A stretch of DNA of 64,000 nucleotides from Pricia mediterranea (GCF_032248455.1 NZ_JAVTTP010000001.1:2106501-2170500), one strand, 5' to 3'; positions 1-7,829 are shown, counted from the first letter of the stretch. Numbers and translations are program-made. The notes: generated by a model from the sequence alone, not told the origin.

Positions 1-397
1 GAATGACTATTTTAAATCGAAAGATGCCAATGCTGCCCATCATGAACAAATGACTCGTAGTTTTGTTGGTGATATCGCATCCGCTTTAAAGGCTTATGGT
101 CAAATTCGAGGATTAAAGCTACCAGATCAAAATGTGACCGATCTTTCTTTGAGAGGTTTAACAACTACTTCAGCACTTTCAAAGTTGTCCAAGCCTGAAA
201 GAGATAGGGTTCAAAATGTACTCTCTGTAGAACTTTCCGCTTACGACTTAAAGGAAGTAAAAAACCCAATTAGGCAAAAAAGCTGGCTGTTAATCAAGAA
301 AGTAAATATAAAAAATTTATCGAAAATTATCTATGGTTTTTTATACTCCTGCAATTTTACGCCTGTTCACCAAAAAATTACGGAAGTTTTTTACTGA
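1..397 (+). pseudogene. C-terminal end of an unrecognised protein, probably frameshifted
   Basis: The reading frame is already open at base 2 and runs to a stop at 395-397, so the start lies outside the window. Up to about residue 80 of the visible part it reads as ordinary soluble protein (LSKPERDRVQNVLSVEL and neighbours). After base 255 it becomes low-complexity and basic, which suggests the frame has been lost. Shifting to the other frame near 255 gives a natural-looking end, KGSKKPN, followed by a stop at 271-273. I think the original gene ended at 273 and a one-base indel shifted it. I do not recognise the family. The next reading frame downstream is also decayed. Confidence 0.4.
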
Positions 398-672
398 AAC
401 ATAATGGTGCAAATAAGGTAATTGTATCAGGCTCTCTAATTGACACTCAATTTAACAGAAAGACACCACAGAGTGGGATAGAATTGAATGATTCGGACTA
501 TCGAGCGGACCAAAATGGAAATTTTAACATTTCGCTTGACCCGGGTATATATTCTTTAACAGCGTTATAAATTAATTTAAAGCCAGTTCTAACCAAAGAA
601 TTTTCATTGGTAAAAGGAGATTCATTAAAACTAGTTTTATAGGTGAAACCTGATTCCGCCCGGCTTCGGTAA
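274..672 (+). pseudogene. Decayed small lipoprotein with a carboxypeptidase-regulatory-like domain
   Basis: In the frame starting at 274 there is a signal-peptide-like stretch WFFILLQFYAC (334-366), which is a good lipobox, and then a beta-rich domain with VSGSLIDTQ and YRADQNGNFNISLDPGIYS. The latter is typical of carboxypeptidase-regulatory-like surface domains. The frame is interrupted by in-frame stops at 568-570 and 640-642, yet sensible protein sequence (NLKPVLTKEFSLVKGDSLKL) continues between them and ends at 670-672. No ATG, GTG or TTG lies between the preceding stop (271) and the lipobox. Lost start plus two nonsense codons mark it as a pseudogene, unless the sequence itself carries errors. 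Confidence 0.5.
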
Positions 673-784
673 TTCTTAAATAAATGGAGTGGTTTAAACT
701 ATCTCCGTTCACGGAAAGATAAAATCACTTCATGTAAGTTTTCCGAATTCTAGGGAGGTTTTCAATACAATCCGATAATCCAAA

Positions 785-1420
785 TCATTTCCGCCCAAAA
801 TCCGCTGGAATCTCGCCCCAGGCCTTGGTCTCCCATTTCACGATGGGGGTGTTGTAAGAGTTGTTTTTCAGCCAGTCGAGGGCGCGGCGTATGAGGTCGA
901 ACAGGGCTTTGTTCTTTGGGGTTTCCTTGAGCTTCGTGTTGCAGGTCCGTTTCCGTACCCAGCTCATCGCGGTACGGGAATCGGTGTAGATGATGCGGTC
1001 GCTATTGTTTTGCTTGAGAAAGGCGAGGCCGTGTACCAAGGCCAAAAACTCCCCGATATTGTTGGTGCCCTGTTCAAAAGGCCCTTGACGAAATAGTTTT
1101 TTGCCCGTCTTGGTATCGACTCCCTGATATTCCATCTTCCCGGGGTTTCCGCTGGAGGCGGCATCTACGGAGATGGAATGGTAGTTGGGCGTACCGAATT
1201 TCAGGGCTTGCACCGGGGTAAGCGATGGCTCCCCTTTTTTCTTCCCCTTATATTCCTCATAACTCCCGTTATACGCTTTCTTGGCGGCCGCAAAACTGGG
1301 AAAGGATTTGTACTGCGCGCCCTTGTACCCCGTAATGGCGGCTTTGCAGTCTTTCCATGTATCGTAGATTCCGGGGCGTTTCCCTTTCCACACGGTGTAG
1401 AATTTTTGTTTTTTAGCCAT
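785..1420 (-). CDS. rnhA: Ribonuclease HI with N-terminal viroplasmin-type domain
   Basis: 211 aa. Cleaves the RNA strand of RNA:DNA hybrids (R-loops, primers) in the cytoplasm. Residues about 5-48 form the small caulimovirus-viroplasmin/RNase H N-terminal hybrid-binding domain (FYTVWKGKRPGIYDTW, then a conserved KSFPSFAAAKKAY). Residues 80-210 are the RNase H fold with the acidic catalytic set visible: D86 (SVDAASSG), E124 (NNIGEFLAL), D147 (YTDSRTA) and D207 (IPADFG). Length and order fit the two-domain RNase HI common in Bacteroidota. The gene is followed on the same strand, 79 bases upstream of its start, by the end of purN, so the two could be co-transcribed. Confidence 0.93.
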   Translation of the reverse strand: MAKKQKFYTVWKGKRPGIYDTWKDCKAAITGYKGAQYKSFPSFAAAKKAYNGSYEEYKGKKKGEPSLTPVQALKFGTPNYHSISVDAASSGNPGKMEYQGVDTKTGKKLFRQGPFEQGTNNIGEFLALVHGLAFLKQNNSDRIIYTDSRTAMSWVRKRTCNTKLKETPKNKALFDLIRRALDWLKNNSYNTPIVKWETKAWGEIPADFGRK

Positions 1421-1499
1421 AAAATGAAGTTAATCAAGATTATCGTTCACCCCTTCTTGGGAGGGGTCGGAAATACCTTTTTCGGTATTTCCTGAAGGC

Positions 1500-2087
1500 T
1501 CAGTGCGAAGCCTCTGGGGAAGCTAAAAGCCTTTCGATGACCTTGGGAAAATGTTCATACTCCAAGGCATGGACCTTTTGGGTGATCTGCTCCACATTAT
1601 CATCTTCCGATATCGAGGTTACGGCTTGGTGGATGATGCCCCCTTCGTCATAATTTGCGTTGACGTAATGAATGGTGATGCCGGTTTCGCTATCCCCGTT
1701 CGCCTTTACCGCTTTGTGTACTTTACTACCGTACATGCCCTTACCACCATATTTCGGTAACAAGGCGGGATGGATGTTAATGATTTTATCCGGAAATGCC
1801 TGGATCAGCCTTGAAGGGATTTTCCAAAGGAATCCCGCCAGTACGATCAGGTCGGGATCTATAGCTTTCAAGATGTCGAGCACGCAGTCGCTATCATAAA
1901 AGGAAGTTCTATTGAAATATAGCCCGTTTATTTTCAGTCTATCACATCGCTCCAACACTTTAGCATCCTTTTTATTGCTGAGGACGGCGGAGATTACGAT
2001 GTCCGGCCTATCCTTGAAATAGAGCGCGATATTCTCCACGTTGGAGCCGGAGCCAGAGGCGAACAGGACGATTTTTTTTGATTTCAA
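1500..2087 (-). CDS. purN: Phosphoribosylglycinamide formyltransferase
   Basis: 195 aa. Third step of purine synthesis: transfers the formyl group of 10-formyl-THF to GAR. The N-terminal nucleotide/phosphate loop is GSGSNVENI (10-19 approx.). The catalytic core is NIHPALLPKY with N104 and H106, and the third catalytic residue is D147 in NYDEGGIIHQ. The SETGITIHYV stretch preceding it is also a family signature. Full length for the family. It is divergent from acpP, the usual neighbourhood in Flavobacteria. A 57-bp palindromic repeat sits directly upstream of the start codon (2104-2160), so promoter and leader lie in or beyond that repeat. Confidence 0.95.
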   Translation of the reverse strand: MKSKKIVLFASGSGSNVENIALYFKDRPDIVISAVLSNKKDAKVLERCDRLKINGLYFNRTSFYDSDCVLDILKAIDPDLIVLAGFLWKIPSRLIQAFPDKIINIHPALLPKYGGKGMYGSKVHKAVKANGDSETGITIHYVNANYDEGGIIHQAVTSISEDDNVEQITQKVHALEYEHFPKVIERLLASPEASH

Positions 2088-2103
2088 GATAAAATCTGGA
2101 TTA

Positions 2104-2160
2104 AGAGACTATTTTAAATTCCCTTTATAAACTTTAATCATACATCTCAAAACAGTCGTG
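2104..2160. repeat. 57-bp palindromic repeat (degenerate copy)
   Basis: Begins AGAGACTATTTTAAATT and ends CTCAAAACAGTCGTG, an imperfect terminal inverted repeat. It has exactly the length (57 bases) and terminal sequence of the perfect-ended copy at 45343-45399, so I read it as a degraded member of the same small palindromic family. The interior is not conserved. It lies 17 bases upstream of the purN start codon. Confidence 0.45.
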
Positions 2161-2263
2161 AAAGTTTGTAAAATGGAAAAAGCAAAATAACCACAATCGA
2201 CCGAAATACAAATTACAAATAGTAAAAATCTTGTTCGGAGTATAGGCGAAGGTTTAAACTCTT

Positions 2264-2287
2264 ACGCTTCCGAAGTCTCGGAAGCGT
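2264..2287. other. Perfect 10-bp stem hairpin
   Basis: ACGCTTCCGA, a 4-base loop AGTC, then TCGGAAGCGT: a perfect 10-bp stem. There is no long T-run after it on either strand, so it is not a textbook intrinsic terminator. On the minus strand it lies just beyond the U-run at the end of the candidate RNA at 2305-2425 and could be a back-up terminator or processing site. Confidence 0.4.
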
Positions 2288-2304
2288 TTGTAAACAGTAA
2301 AAAA

Positions 2305-2425
2305 AGATGGTTGCGGCGGTAGTTTCAACAAACGGGTTTAAGTCTTCGACCCGGTTCAGGACCTGCACACTGCCATCCGCTAAGGGTTACTGTTAGGCCT
2401 AACCGCCGCCCTCCACTATTTTCCC
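2305..2425 (-). ncRNA. Candidate structured RNA, unclassified, about 110 nt
   Basis: The 461-base purN-acpP gap contains a GC-rich island that stands out from AT-rich flanks. Its ends pair: on the minus strand GGCGGCGGTTAG near 2397-2409 with CTACCGCCGC near 2312-2322, enclosing about 75 nt with further internal pairing (CGGGT/ACCCG and CAGG/CCTG). On the minus strand a run of seven T (2305-2311 region) follows the closing stem, as at an intrinsic termination site, and TAGTTTTC (one base off TAnnTTTG) lies upstream near 2427-2434. Size and end-pairing resemble small SRP RNA, but I do not see the GGAA tetraloop or AGCAG motif. Orientation and identity are uncertain. Confidence 0.35.
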
Positions 2426-2508
2426 GTGAAAACTAGGTGACTTATCCATTTATTCCTTAAATTACCGTACATTTTAACGGCAAATGATTTTATTACGACA
2501 AAGTTTTT

Positions 2509-2516
2509 TACTTTTG
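2509..2516 (+). promoter_or_regulatory. Promoter -7 element of acpP
   Basis: TACTTTTG, an exact match to the Bacteroidetes -7 consensus TAnnTTTG, 33 bases before the acpP start codon. An obvious -33 TTG is not present at the canonical spacing. Confidence 0.6.
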
Positions 2517-2548
2517 CCAACAATTTAAATTTTAAAACCAATATTATT

Positions 2549-2782
2549 ATGTCAGACATTGCATCAAGAGTAAAAGCTATCATCGTTGATAAATTGGGTG
2601 TTGATGAGAATGAAGTAGTAAGCGAAGCTAGCTTTACGAACGACCTAGGCGCAGATTCATTGGATACCGTGGAATTGATCATGGAATTCGAAAAGGAATT
2701 TGACATTCAGATTCCCGATGACCAAGCCGAAAACATCGCAACCGTTGGCCAAGCTATCAGTTATATAGAAGAAGCGAAGTAA
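2549..2782 (+). CDS. acpP: Acyl carrier protein
   Basis: 77 aa. Carries growing fatty acyl chains on a phosphopantetheine arm. The attachment serine is S37 in the invariant DSLDTVELI motif (GADSLDT). The four-helix acidic pattern and length are exactly those of type II FAS ACP. The next gene is the condensing enzyme FabF, the classical acpP-fabF pair. Here they are separated by a strong terminator (2814-2850) and a 193-bp palindromic element, so fabF may depend on read-through or its own promoter. Confidence 0.97.
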   Translation: MSDIASRVKAIIVDKLGVDENEVVSEASFTNDLGADSLDTVELIMEFEKEFDIQIPDDQAENIATVGQAISYIEEAK

Positions 2783-2813
2783 TCGTTATGATTTCTTGAA
2801 GAAATTTTAAATT

Positions 2814-2850
2814 ATCCATGCGGTACTCCTATCGCATGGATATTTTTTTT
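2814..2850 (+). terminator. Rho-independent terminator after acpP
   Basis: ATCCATGCG pairs with CGCATGGAT across a short loop and is followed by a run of eight T. It starts 31 bases after the acpP stop codon. Confidence 0.8.
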
Positions 2851-2864
2851 AATTTACGCGGGTA

Positions 2865-3057
2865 ATACTCGTGCCATCCGATAAGCCGAAAATTTTGGGA
2901 ATTTTATTTTTTTTCTCTGCCTAGGCACGACACAGCGAAAGCTGTGGGCGAGGCGAAGCGTTGGCAAAACATAGCCGTGGCTACGGTTGATAGTTTTAAC
3001 GACGGCATAGGAAAAAAGAAAGACACAAAAATTCGGGTTCTCATGTGGCAGGAGTAT
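2865..3057. repeat. 193-bp imperfect palindrome, MITE-like, between acpP and fabF
   Basis: The left end ATACTCGTGCCA and the right end TGGCAGGAGTAT are inverted copies differing at one position. Pairing continues inward for about 60 bases per arm with mismatches (AATTTT tract, poly-T/poly-A tracts, GCCTAGGC against GGCATAGG). The centre holds small hairpins (ACAGCGAAAGCTGT at 2931-2944, CCGTGGCTACGG near 2983-2994). No open reading frame. The shape is that of a miniature inverted-repeat element or a long extended hairpin. Confidence 0.5.
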
Positions 3058-3087
3058 AAGCTAGTTTAACAACCAAAACCAAGATTG

Positions 3088-4341
3088 ATGGAGTTAAAGC
3101 GAGTTGTGGTTACCGGGTTGGGCGCCTTAACGCCCATTGGCAACACTATAGAGGAATATTGGGAAGGTCTCAAGAATGGAAAGAGCGGCTCCGCTCCCGT
3201 GACCTATTACGATACCGAAAAATTCAAGGTCAAATTCGCCTGTGAACTTAAGGATTATAATCCGCAAGACCATTTTGAGCGCAAGGAAGCGCGGAAACTA
3301 GATCGCTTTGCACAATATGCTCTCATCTCTTCCGACGAGGCGATAGCCGATTCAAAATTGGACTTGGACGTGGTTGACAAATTCAAGGTAGGGGTCATCT
3401 GGGGAGCCGGAATCGGCGGACTCGAAACCTTCCAGAACGAAGTAATGAATTTTGCCGAAGGCGATGGAACACCGCGTTTCAACCCTTTTTTTATCCCAAA
3501 AATGATTGCCGACATCGCCCCGGGCCATATCTCGATAAGACATGGTTTTATGGGACCCAATTATACTACGGTCTCCGCATGTGCATCTGCCGCGAACGCC
3601 ATGATCGACGCCTTGAACTATATTCGTTTGGGGTATTGCGACGTAATAGTGACAGGTGGTAGCGAGGCGGCGGTAACCATTGCCGGCATGGGTGGCTTTG
3701 GGGCCATGCACGCCCTGAGCACTAGAAACGACAGTCCCGAAACGGCATCCCGTCCCTTCGATGCGACCCGGGATGGATTCGTATTAGGGGAAGGGGCCGG
3801 TGCCCTTGTACTCGAGGAATACGAACATGCCAAAGCGCGTGGAGCCAAAATATATGCCGAGGTGGCCGGTGGAGGACTTTCAAGCGATGCCTATCATATG
3901 ACCGCTCCCCATCCGGACGGAATCGGAGTCGTACAGGTGATGAAAAACTGTCTGCGCGATGCGGGACTTGAGCCCAAGGATGTCGATGCCATTAACACCC
4001 ATGGCACCTCAACCCCTCTGGGGGATGTGGCCGAACTCAAGGCAATCGTCGAAGTGTTCGGCGAACATGCGCCGGATATCAACATCAATTCGACCAAGTC
4101 AATGACAGGACATCTCTTGGGCGCAGCGGGCGCCATCGAGGCTATTGCATCGATATTGGCCATGAAACACAATATAGTACCTCCTACCATCAACCACAGC
4201 ACGGTCGATGAAAATATCGACCCAAAATTAAACCTGACCCTGAACAAAGCGCAAAAGCGGGAAGTGAACGTTGCCCTGAGCAACACTTTCGGATTCGGCG
4301 GCCATAATGCCTGTGTGATATTCAAAAAAATTAGCGAGTAA
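3088..4341 (+). CDS. fabF: 3-oxoacyl-ACP synthase II (beta-ketoacyl-ACP synthase)
   Basis: 417 aa from the ATG at 3088; a TTG one codon earlier is a less likely start. Condenses malonyl-ACP with acyl-ACP during elongation. Catalytic Cys165 is in TTVSACASAANA, the two histidines are H305 (NTHGTSTPLGD) and H342 (STKSMTGHLLGAAG), and the C-terminal GFGGHNA signature is intact. Full length for KAS II. It is followed after only 5 bases by rnc, an arrangement (acpP-fabF-rnc) common in bacteria and seen across Bacteroidota, so fabF and rnc are surely one transcript. Confidence 0.96.
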   Translation: MELKRVVVTGLGALTPIGNTIEEYWEGLKNGKSGSAPVTYYDTEKFKVKFACELKDYNPQDHFERKEARKLDRFAQYALISSDEAIADSKLDLDVVDKFKVGVIWGAGIGGLETFQNEVMNFAEGDGTPRFNPFFIPKMIADIAPGHISIRHGFMGPNYTTVSACASAANAMIDALNYIRLGYCDVIVTGGSEAAVTIAGMGGFGAMHALSTRNDSPETASRPFDATRDGFVLGEGAGALVLEEYEHAKARGAKIYAEVAGGGLSSDAYHMTAPHPDGIGVVQVMKNCLRDAGLEPKDVDAINTHGTSTPLGDVAELKAIVEVFGEHAPDININSTKSMTGHLLGAAGAIEAIASILAMKHNIVPPTINHSTVDENIDPKLNLTLNKAQKREVNVALSNTFGFGGHNACVIFKKISE

Positions 4342-4346
4342 CTACG

Positions 4347-5084
4347 ATGGGGTTTGCATCCAAAATATTCGGTTCCCATTCTAAAAAGGATGGGGATTTT
4401 TTTATGGGGATGATCAAAATTCTCGGTTTTAAGCCGAAGCGACTCCACTTCTACAAAAAAGCATTTCTTCATCGGTCCGTCAATGAGAAAGACCAGGCCG
4501 GAAATCCGATGAATTATGAGCGTTTGGAATTTTTGGGCGATTCAATGCTCGGCACTATTATTTCGCAGCATCTTTTTATCGAGGTGCCCGAAGGCGATGA
4601 AGGCTACCTGACCAAAATGAGATCTAAGATCGTGAGCCGCAAGCACCTCAACCAACTGGGCAGAGATCTCGGGCTCATAGCTTTCGTAGAGAGCCGAATT
4701 CCTAAAACCCATTTTGGTGAAAACATTCACGGCAACGTTTTCGAAGCGCTTATCGGGGCCATCTATATGGACCGTGGCTACAGGTATTGTCAGAAATTCA
4801 TCCTTGAAAAGGTCATCGATCCCTATGTCGATATCGAACAGCTCGAAGGCAAGGTCATCAGTTATAAAAGTCTGATTATCGAATGGTGCCAAAAACAAAA
4901 GAAGGCGTTCGATTACCAAGTGTACGACGATACGGGCAAAGACGCCCTGAAACACTTTGCCGTCAAGCTGAGGATCGAAAATCAAGTTGTGGCTAAAGCA
5001 AGGGCGACCTCAAAGAAGAAAGCTGAAGAAAAGGCGTCGAAACGTGCCTATTACGCATTGCAGGACAAAATGAACCAATCGTGA
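4347..5084 (+). CDS. rnc: Ribonuclease III
   Basis: 245 aa. Double-strand-specific endoribonuclease for rRNA and mRNA processing. The signature NYERLEFLGDSMLG (56-69) supplies catalytic E61 and D65; the second acidic pair appears as GNVFEALIGA, where the first position is Asn (N130) rather than Asp and E133 is kept. The C-terminal 75 residues are the dsRNA-binding domain (SYKSLIIEWCQKQ, ending in ATSKKKAEEKASKRAYYAL). It has an N-terminal extension of about 20 residues. Translationally close to fabF upstream. Confidence 0.95.
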   Translation: MGFASKIFGSHSKKDGDFFMGMIKILGFKPKRLHFYKKAFLHRSVNEKDQAGNPMNYERLEFLGDSMLGTIISQHLFIEVPEGDEGYLTKMRSKIVSRKHLNQLGRDLGLIAFVESRIPKTHFGENIHGNVFEALIGAIYMDRGYRYCQKFILEKVIDPYVDIEQLEGKVISYKSLIIEWCQKQKKAFDYQVYDDTGKDALKHFAVKLRIENQVVAKARATSKKKAEEKASKRAYYALQDKMNQS

Positions 5085-5135
5085 GCGATACGCCGTTTGA
5101 CGGAAAGAGATACTGACATTGGCCTAAAAAATCCA

Positions 5136-5143
5136 TATATTTG
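5136..5143 (+). promoter_or_regulatory. Promoter -7 element before the IPExxxVDY gene
   Basis: TATATTTG, exact TAnnTTTG match, 13 bases before the ATG at 5157. A TTG at 5119-5121 is a possible -33 element at slightly short spacing. It would drive the IPExxxVDY-pyk pair and give a very short leader. Confidence 0.55.
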
Positions 5144-5156
5144 CGGTTTTACCTAA

Positions 5157-5636
5157 ATGGCGGCAGTACACAAACTTACAGAAGACTTTTACGATGACTG
5201 CTTCGACTTGATTGCCCTGCATAGCAGCCTTGAAAACTATGCGCTTGCCTATGCCCTGAACAACACGCTGAAGTCGTCCTTTAGAAGACGTCGCAAAGAC
5301 CTCGAGATTTTAGGTCACGTTACCGTTCCTATTTTTGAATGGAAAGACGATTTAAACGATCGATACTGGACATTCTTTACCAATAAGGGAGTGCATAGAG
5401 ATTCGGAATCCCAAAACAATCTCTTTAAAGAAGAACCGTCCTTTAGCAGCCATTACCTGGTGACCGAGTACCGTGAAGTCGATTATTTTTTAAAGATTGA
5501 ACTAGACGGTTGCGACGGGAATCGCCAAACAGTGAAAACAAATACCGTCGAGAAGTTGCTCGGCATTTCAAAGGTAATTACCGCATACCCCATAGACACG
5601 CAAAAACTAAAATCAAAAAATAATCTAATTTTTTAA
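5157..5636 (+). CDS. IPExxxVDY family protein
   Basis: 159 aa, soluble, function unknown. Contains the family-type motif YREVDYFLKIE (about 104-114) and a C-terminal KLLGISKVITAYPID segment. This is a Bacteroidota-specific family usually found next to pyruvate kinase, as here: the pyk start lies 4 bases after this stop codon, so the two are co-translated. The linkage suggests a role near glycolysis or in Pyk regulation, but that is inference. The start chosen is the first ATG after a good promoter element. Confidence 0.8.
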   Translation: MAAVHKLTEDFYDDCFDLIALHSSLENYALAYALNNTLKSSFRRRRKDLEILGHVTVPIFEWKDDLNDRYWTFFTNKGVHRDSESQNNLFKEEPSFSSHYLVTEYREVDYFLKIELDGCDGNRQTVKTNTVEKLLGISKVITAYPIDTQKLKSKNNLIF

Positions 5637-5640
5637 ACCA

Positions 5641-7083
5641 ATGCTAACACAGAAAAAGACCAAGATAGTAGCTACCCTTGGGCCGGCTACCAGCAAGAAA
5701 GAAGTGCTTCGCAAGATGATCGAGGCCGGGGTAGATGTCTTTCGCATCAATTTCTCACATGCCAAATATGAGGATGTCACGGCACGGATCAATATGATCC
5801 GCGAACTCAATACAGAACTGGGCACGAATACATCGATTTTGGGTGATCTTCAGGGGCCCAAGCTACGCGTAGGTATCATGGCCGGTGAAGTAGTCGTTTC
5901 CCCAGGTGATGAAATCACGTTCGTAACCGGAAAACCTTTTGAAGGAAACTCGGAAAGAGTGTATATGAACTACGATACCTTTCCCCAAGACGTTCAGGCA
6001 GGGGAGCGTATTCTATTGGATGATGGAAAATTGATTTTCGAAGTTGTTTCCAGCGACGGGGAAGCAGAGGTAAAGGCAAAGGTCATTCAAGGCGGCCCCT
6101 TAAAATCGAATAAAGGGGTCAACTTGCCCAACACGAACATCTCGCTACCTGCCTTGACCGAAAAAGACATAAAGGATGCGGAATTCGCAGTTTCACAACA
6201 GGTAGATTGGATAGCTCTTTCCTTCGTTCGGTTTAGCCAAGACCTGATCGATCTTCAGGAAATCATAAGTCAGCATTCGGAACATAAAATTCCGATTATC
6301 GCCAAAATCGAAAAGCCTGAGGCGGTAGAAAATATCGATAAAATTGTCGCCTATTGTGATGGTTTAATGGTAGCGCGCGGTGATTTGGGCGTTGAAGTAC
6401 CCGCTCAAGAAGTACCACTTATTCAAAAACAACTCGTACTCCGGGCAAAAAAGGCCCGAATTCCTGTCATTATCGCCACCCAGATGATGGAAACTATGAT
6501 TACCAGTCTTACCCCTACCCGTGCCGAGGTGAACGACGTAGCCAACTCCGTAATGGACGGAGCCGATGCGGTGATGCTATCGGGCGAAACCTCAGTGGGC
6601 AATTACCCGGTAGCGGTAATTGAAAAAATGGCCGGCATCTTAATGAGTGTCGAAAATTCAAATCTGATACAGGTTCCCCACGATCCACCGCATATCCGCA
6701 CCAAACGTTATATTACCAAAGCGGTCTGTTATCATGCAGCCACTATGGCCAACGAAATTCAAGCCAAGGCGATATCTACTTTGACCAATAGTGGCTATAC
6801 CGCATTTCAAATATCCGCTTGGCGGCCAAGTGCCCATATTTTGGTCTTTACATCCAACAAGCGTATCTTGACCCAATTGAATCTGCTTTGGGGCGTCAAG
6901 GCCTTTTATTATGATCGCTATGTCACTACGGACGAAACCATCGAAGACGTCAATAGAATTGCATATCAAAAAGGATTTTTGGAAATCGGGGATATGTTGA
7001 TCAGTCTGGCCGCGATGCCGATCAAGGATAAGGGAATGGTCAATACCTTGAGGGTGTCGGAAATCGAAGATGAAAAAAGTTAG
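5641..7083 (+). CDS. pyk: Pyruvate kinase
   Basis: 480 aa. Converts PEP and ADP to pyruvate and ATP, the last step of glycolysis. N-terminal KTKIVATLGPATS and FRINFSHA substrate loops; active-site lysine region PIIAKIEKPEAVEN; metal-binding GLMVARGDLGVEVP; MLSGETSVGNYP before the C-terminal domain. Residues 355-480 form the allosteric C-terminal domain. Full length. It sits in a two-gene unit with the IPExxxVDY protein. Confidence 0.97.
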   Translation: MLTQKKTKIVATLGPATSKKEVLRKMIEAGVDVFRINFSHAKYEDVTARINMIRELNTELGTNTSILGDLQGPKLRVGIMAGEVVVSPGDEITFVTGKPFEGNSERVYMNYDTFPQDVQAGERILLDDGKLIFEVVSSDGEAEVKAKVIQGGPLKSNKGVNLPNTNISLPALTEKDIKDAEFAVSQQVDWIALSFVRFSQDLIDLQEIISQHSEHKIPIIAKIEKPEAVENIDKIVAYCDGLMVARGDLGVEVPAQEVPLIQKQLVLRAKKARIPVIIATQMMETMITSLTPTRAEVNDVANSVMDGADAVMLSGETSVGNYPVAVIEKMAGILMSVENSNLIQVPHDPPHIRTKRYITKAVCYHAATMANEIQAKAISTLTNSGYTAFQISAWRPSAHILVFTSNKRILTQLNLLWGVKAFYYDRYVTTDETIEDVNRIAYQKGFLEIGDMLISLAAMPIKDKGMVNTLRVSEIEDEKS

Positions 7084-7138
7084 AGGCTGAAACCAAGGTT
7101 TTAGTGCTTCCGGGGGCTTCGGATTACTGGTCAGTCAA

Positions 7139-7651
7139 CTAGGCCACTACTTTTTCGTAGGCGATAAAGTTTACGAGTTCTCCGGAAGTATCGAAAATCG
7201 GGCCTCCTTTGATCCAACAATTGTAGGCAGTTCCGTCTTTTTTATAATTGAGCACGACAGCTTCGAACGGTGATTGATTTTTCAAAGCCTTTCGTATCTC
7301 AAACGTATCCTTTTCGTTGGTATCGGCACCTTGGAACATCGTAGGTCTTCTCCCCTTTACCTCGTGGGGCAGATAGCCGTTCATCGCAACCATGTTTTGG
7401 GTAGCATGAACGATTTTCTGCTTTACGTCCGTAACTAAAATTACCAGTTCATTTTCTATTAGGGCTTTGTTCAAATTGGGTACGTCCATCCATTTATTCT
7501 GGTCGGACAAGCGTTTTAAAGATACCAGATCCTCATAGTTCTTGCATAAGGTGTCAAAATAAAGGCCGTAGACATCCCATGACATCAAAGGAAGCATTTT
7601 TAAATCTGAAGGACCGTAATACCGATATGCTGCGTTATCGTACTCTTTCAT
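7139..7651 (-). CDS. PAS protein of the LOV type lacking the flavin-adduct cysteine
   Basis: 170 aa from the ATG at 7651 (MKEYDNAAYRYY). A 23-residue in-frame extension to 7720 would be nearly leaderless relative to the promoter at 7731-7738, so I prefer the shorter form. The C-terminal 105 residues are a PAS domain with clear LOV features: GRRPTMFQGADT matches the LOV core GRNCRFLQGPDT, and LNYKKDGTAYNCW matches LLNYRKDGTPFWN. The photoactive Cys of GRNC is Pro here, so classic blue-light adduct chemistry is not expected. There is no output domain, so it may be a stand-alone sensor or ligand-binding module. The N-terminal 55 residues are unrecognised. Confidence 0.75.
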   Translation of the reverse strand: MKEYDNAAYRYYGPSDLKMLPLMSWDVYGLYFDTLCKNYEDLVSLKRLSDQNKWMDVPNLNKALIENELVILVTDVKQKIVHATQNMVAMNGYLPHEVKGRRPTMFQGADTNEKDTFEIRKALKNQSPFEAVVLNYKKDGTAYNCWIKGGPIFDTSGELVNFIAYEKVVA

Positions 7652-7730
7652 GGGCTGTTTTAGAATGGCCACGCCAAGTTTTTTTGAGCAAGGCAGAATT
7701 ACCAATGATACAAAAACCATCTTTGTTTAA

Positions 7731-7738
7731 CAAATATA
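7731..7738 (-). promoter_or_regulatory. Promoter -7 element of the PAS gene
   Basis: TATATTTG on the minus strand (CAAATATA on plus), exact TAnnTTTG match, about 80 bases upstream of the preferred start codon at 7651. Confidence 0.5.
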
Positions 7739-7829
7739 AGATATCGATTAACACTTGCATCATCACGTACTGCCATTTATTTTAGTTATTTTTTGTGATT
7801 TGGCACTATTTTTTCATCATCGGTAGCAG

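Noticed and set aside
785-1420. Horizontal transfer from a virus because of the viroplasmin domain.
   Set aside because: This N-terminal domain is common in bacterial RNase HI, including Bacteroidota, and the gene sits in a normal housekeeping context.
2305-2425. Small SRP RNA (ffs) assignment for the structured region.
   Set aside because: Size and end-pairing fit, but the GGAA tetraloop and AGCAG/CAGG internal-loop motif needed for Ffh binding are not visible on either strand, so I kept it as unclassified.
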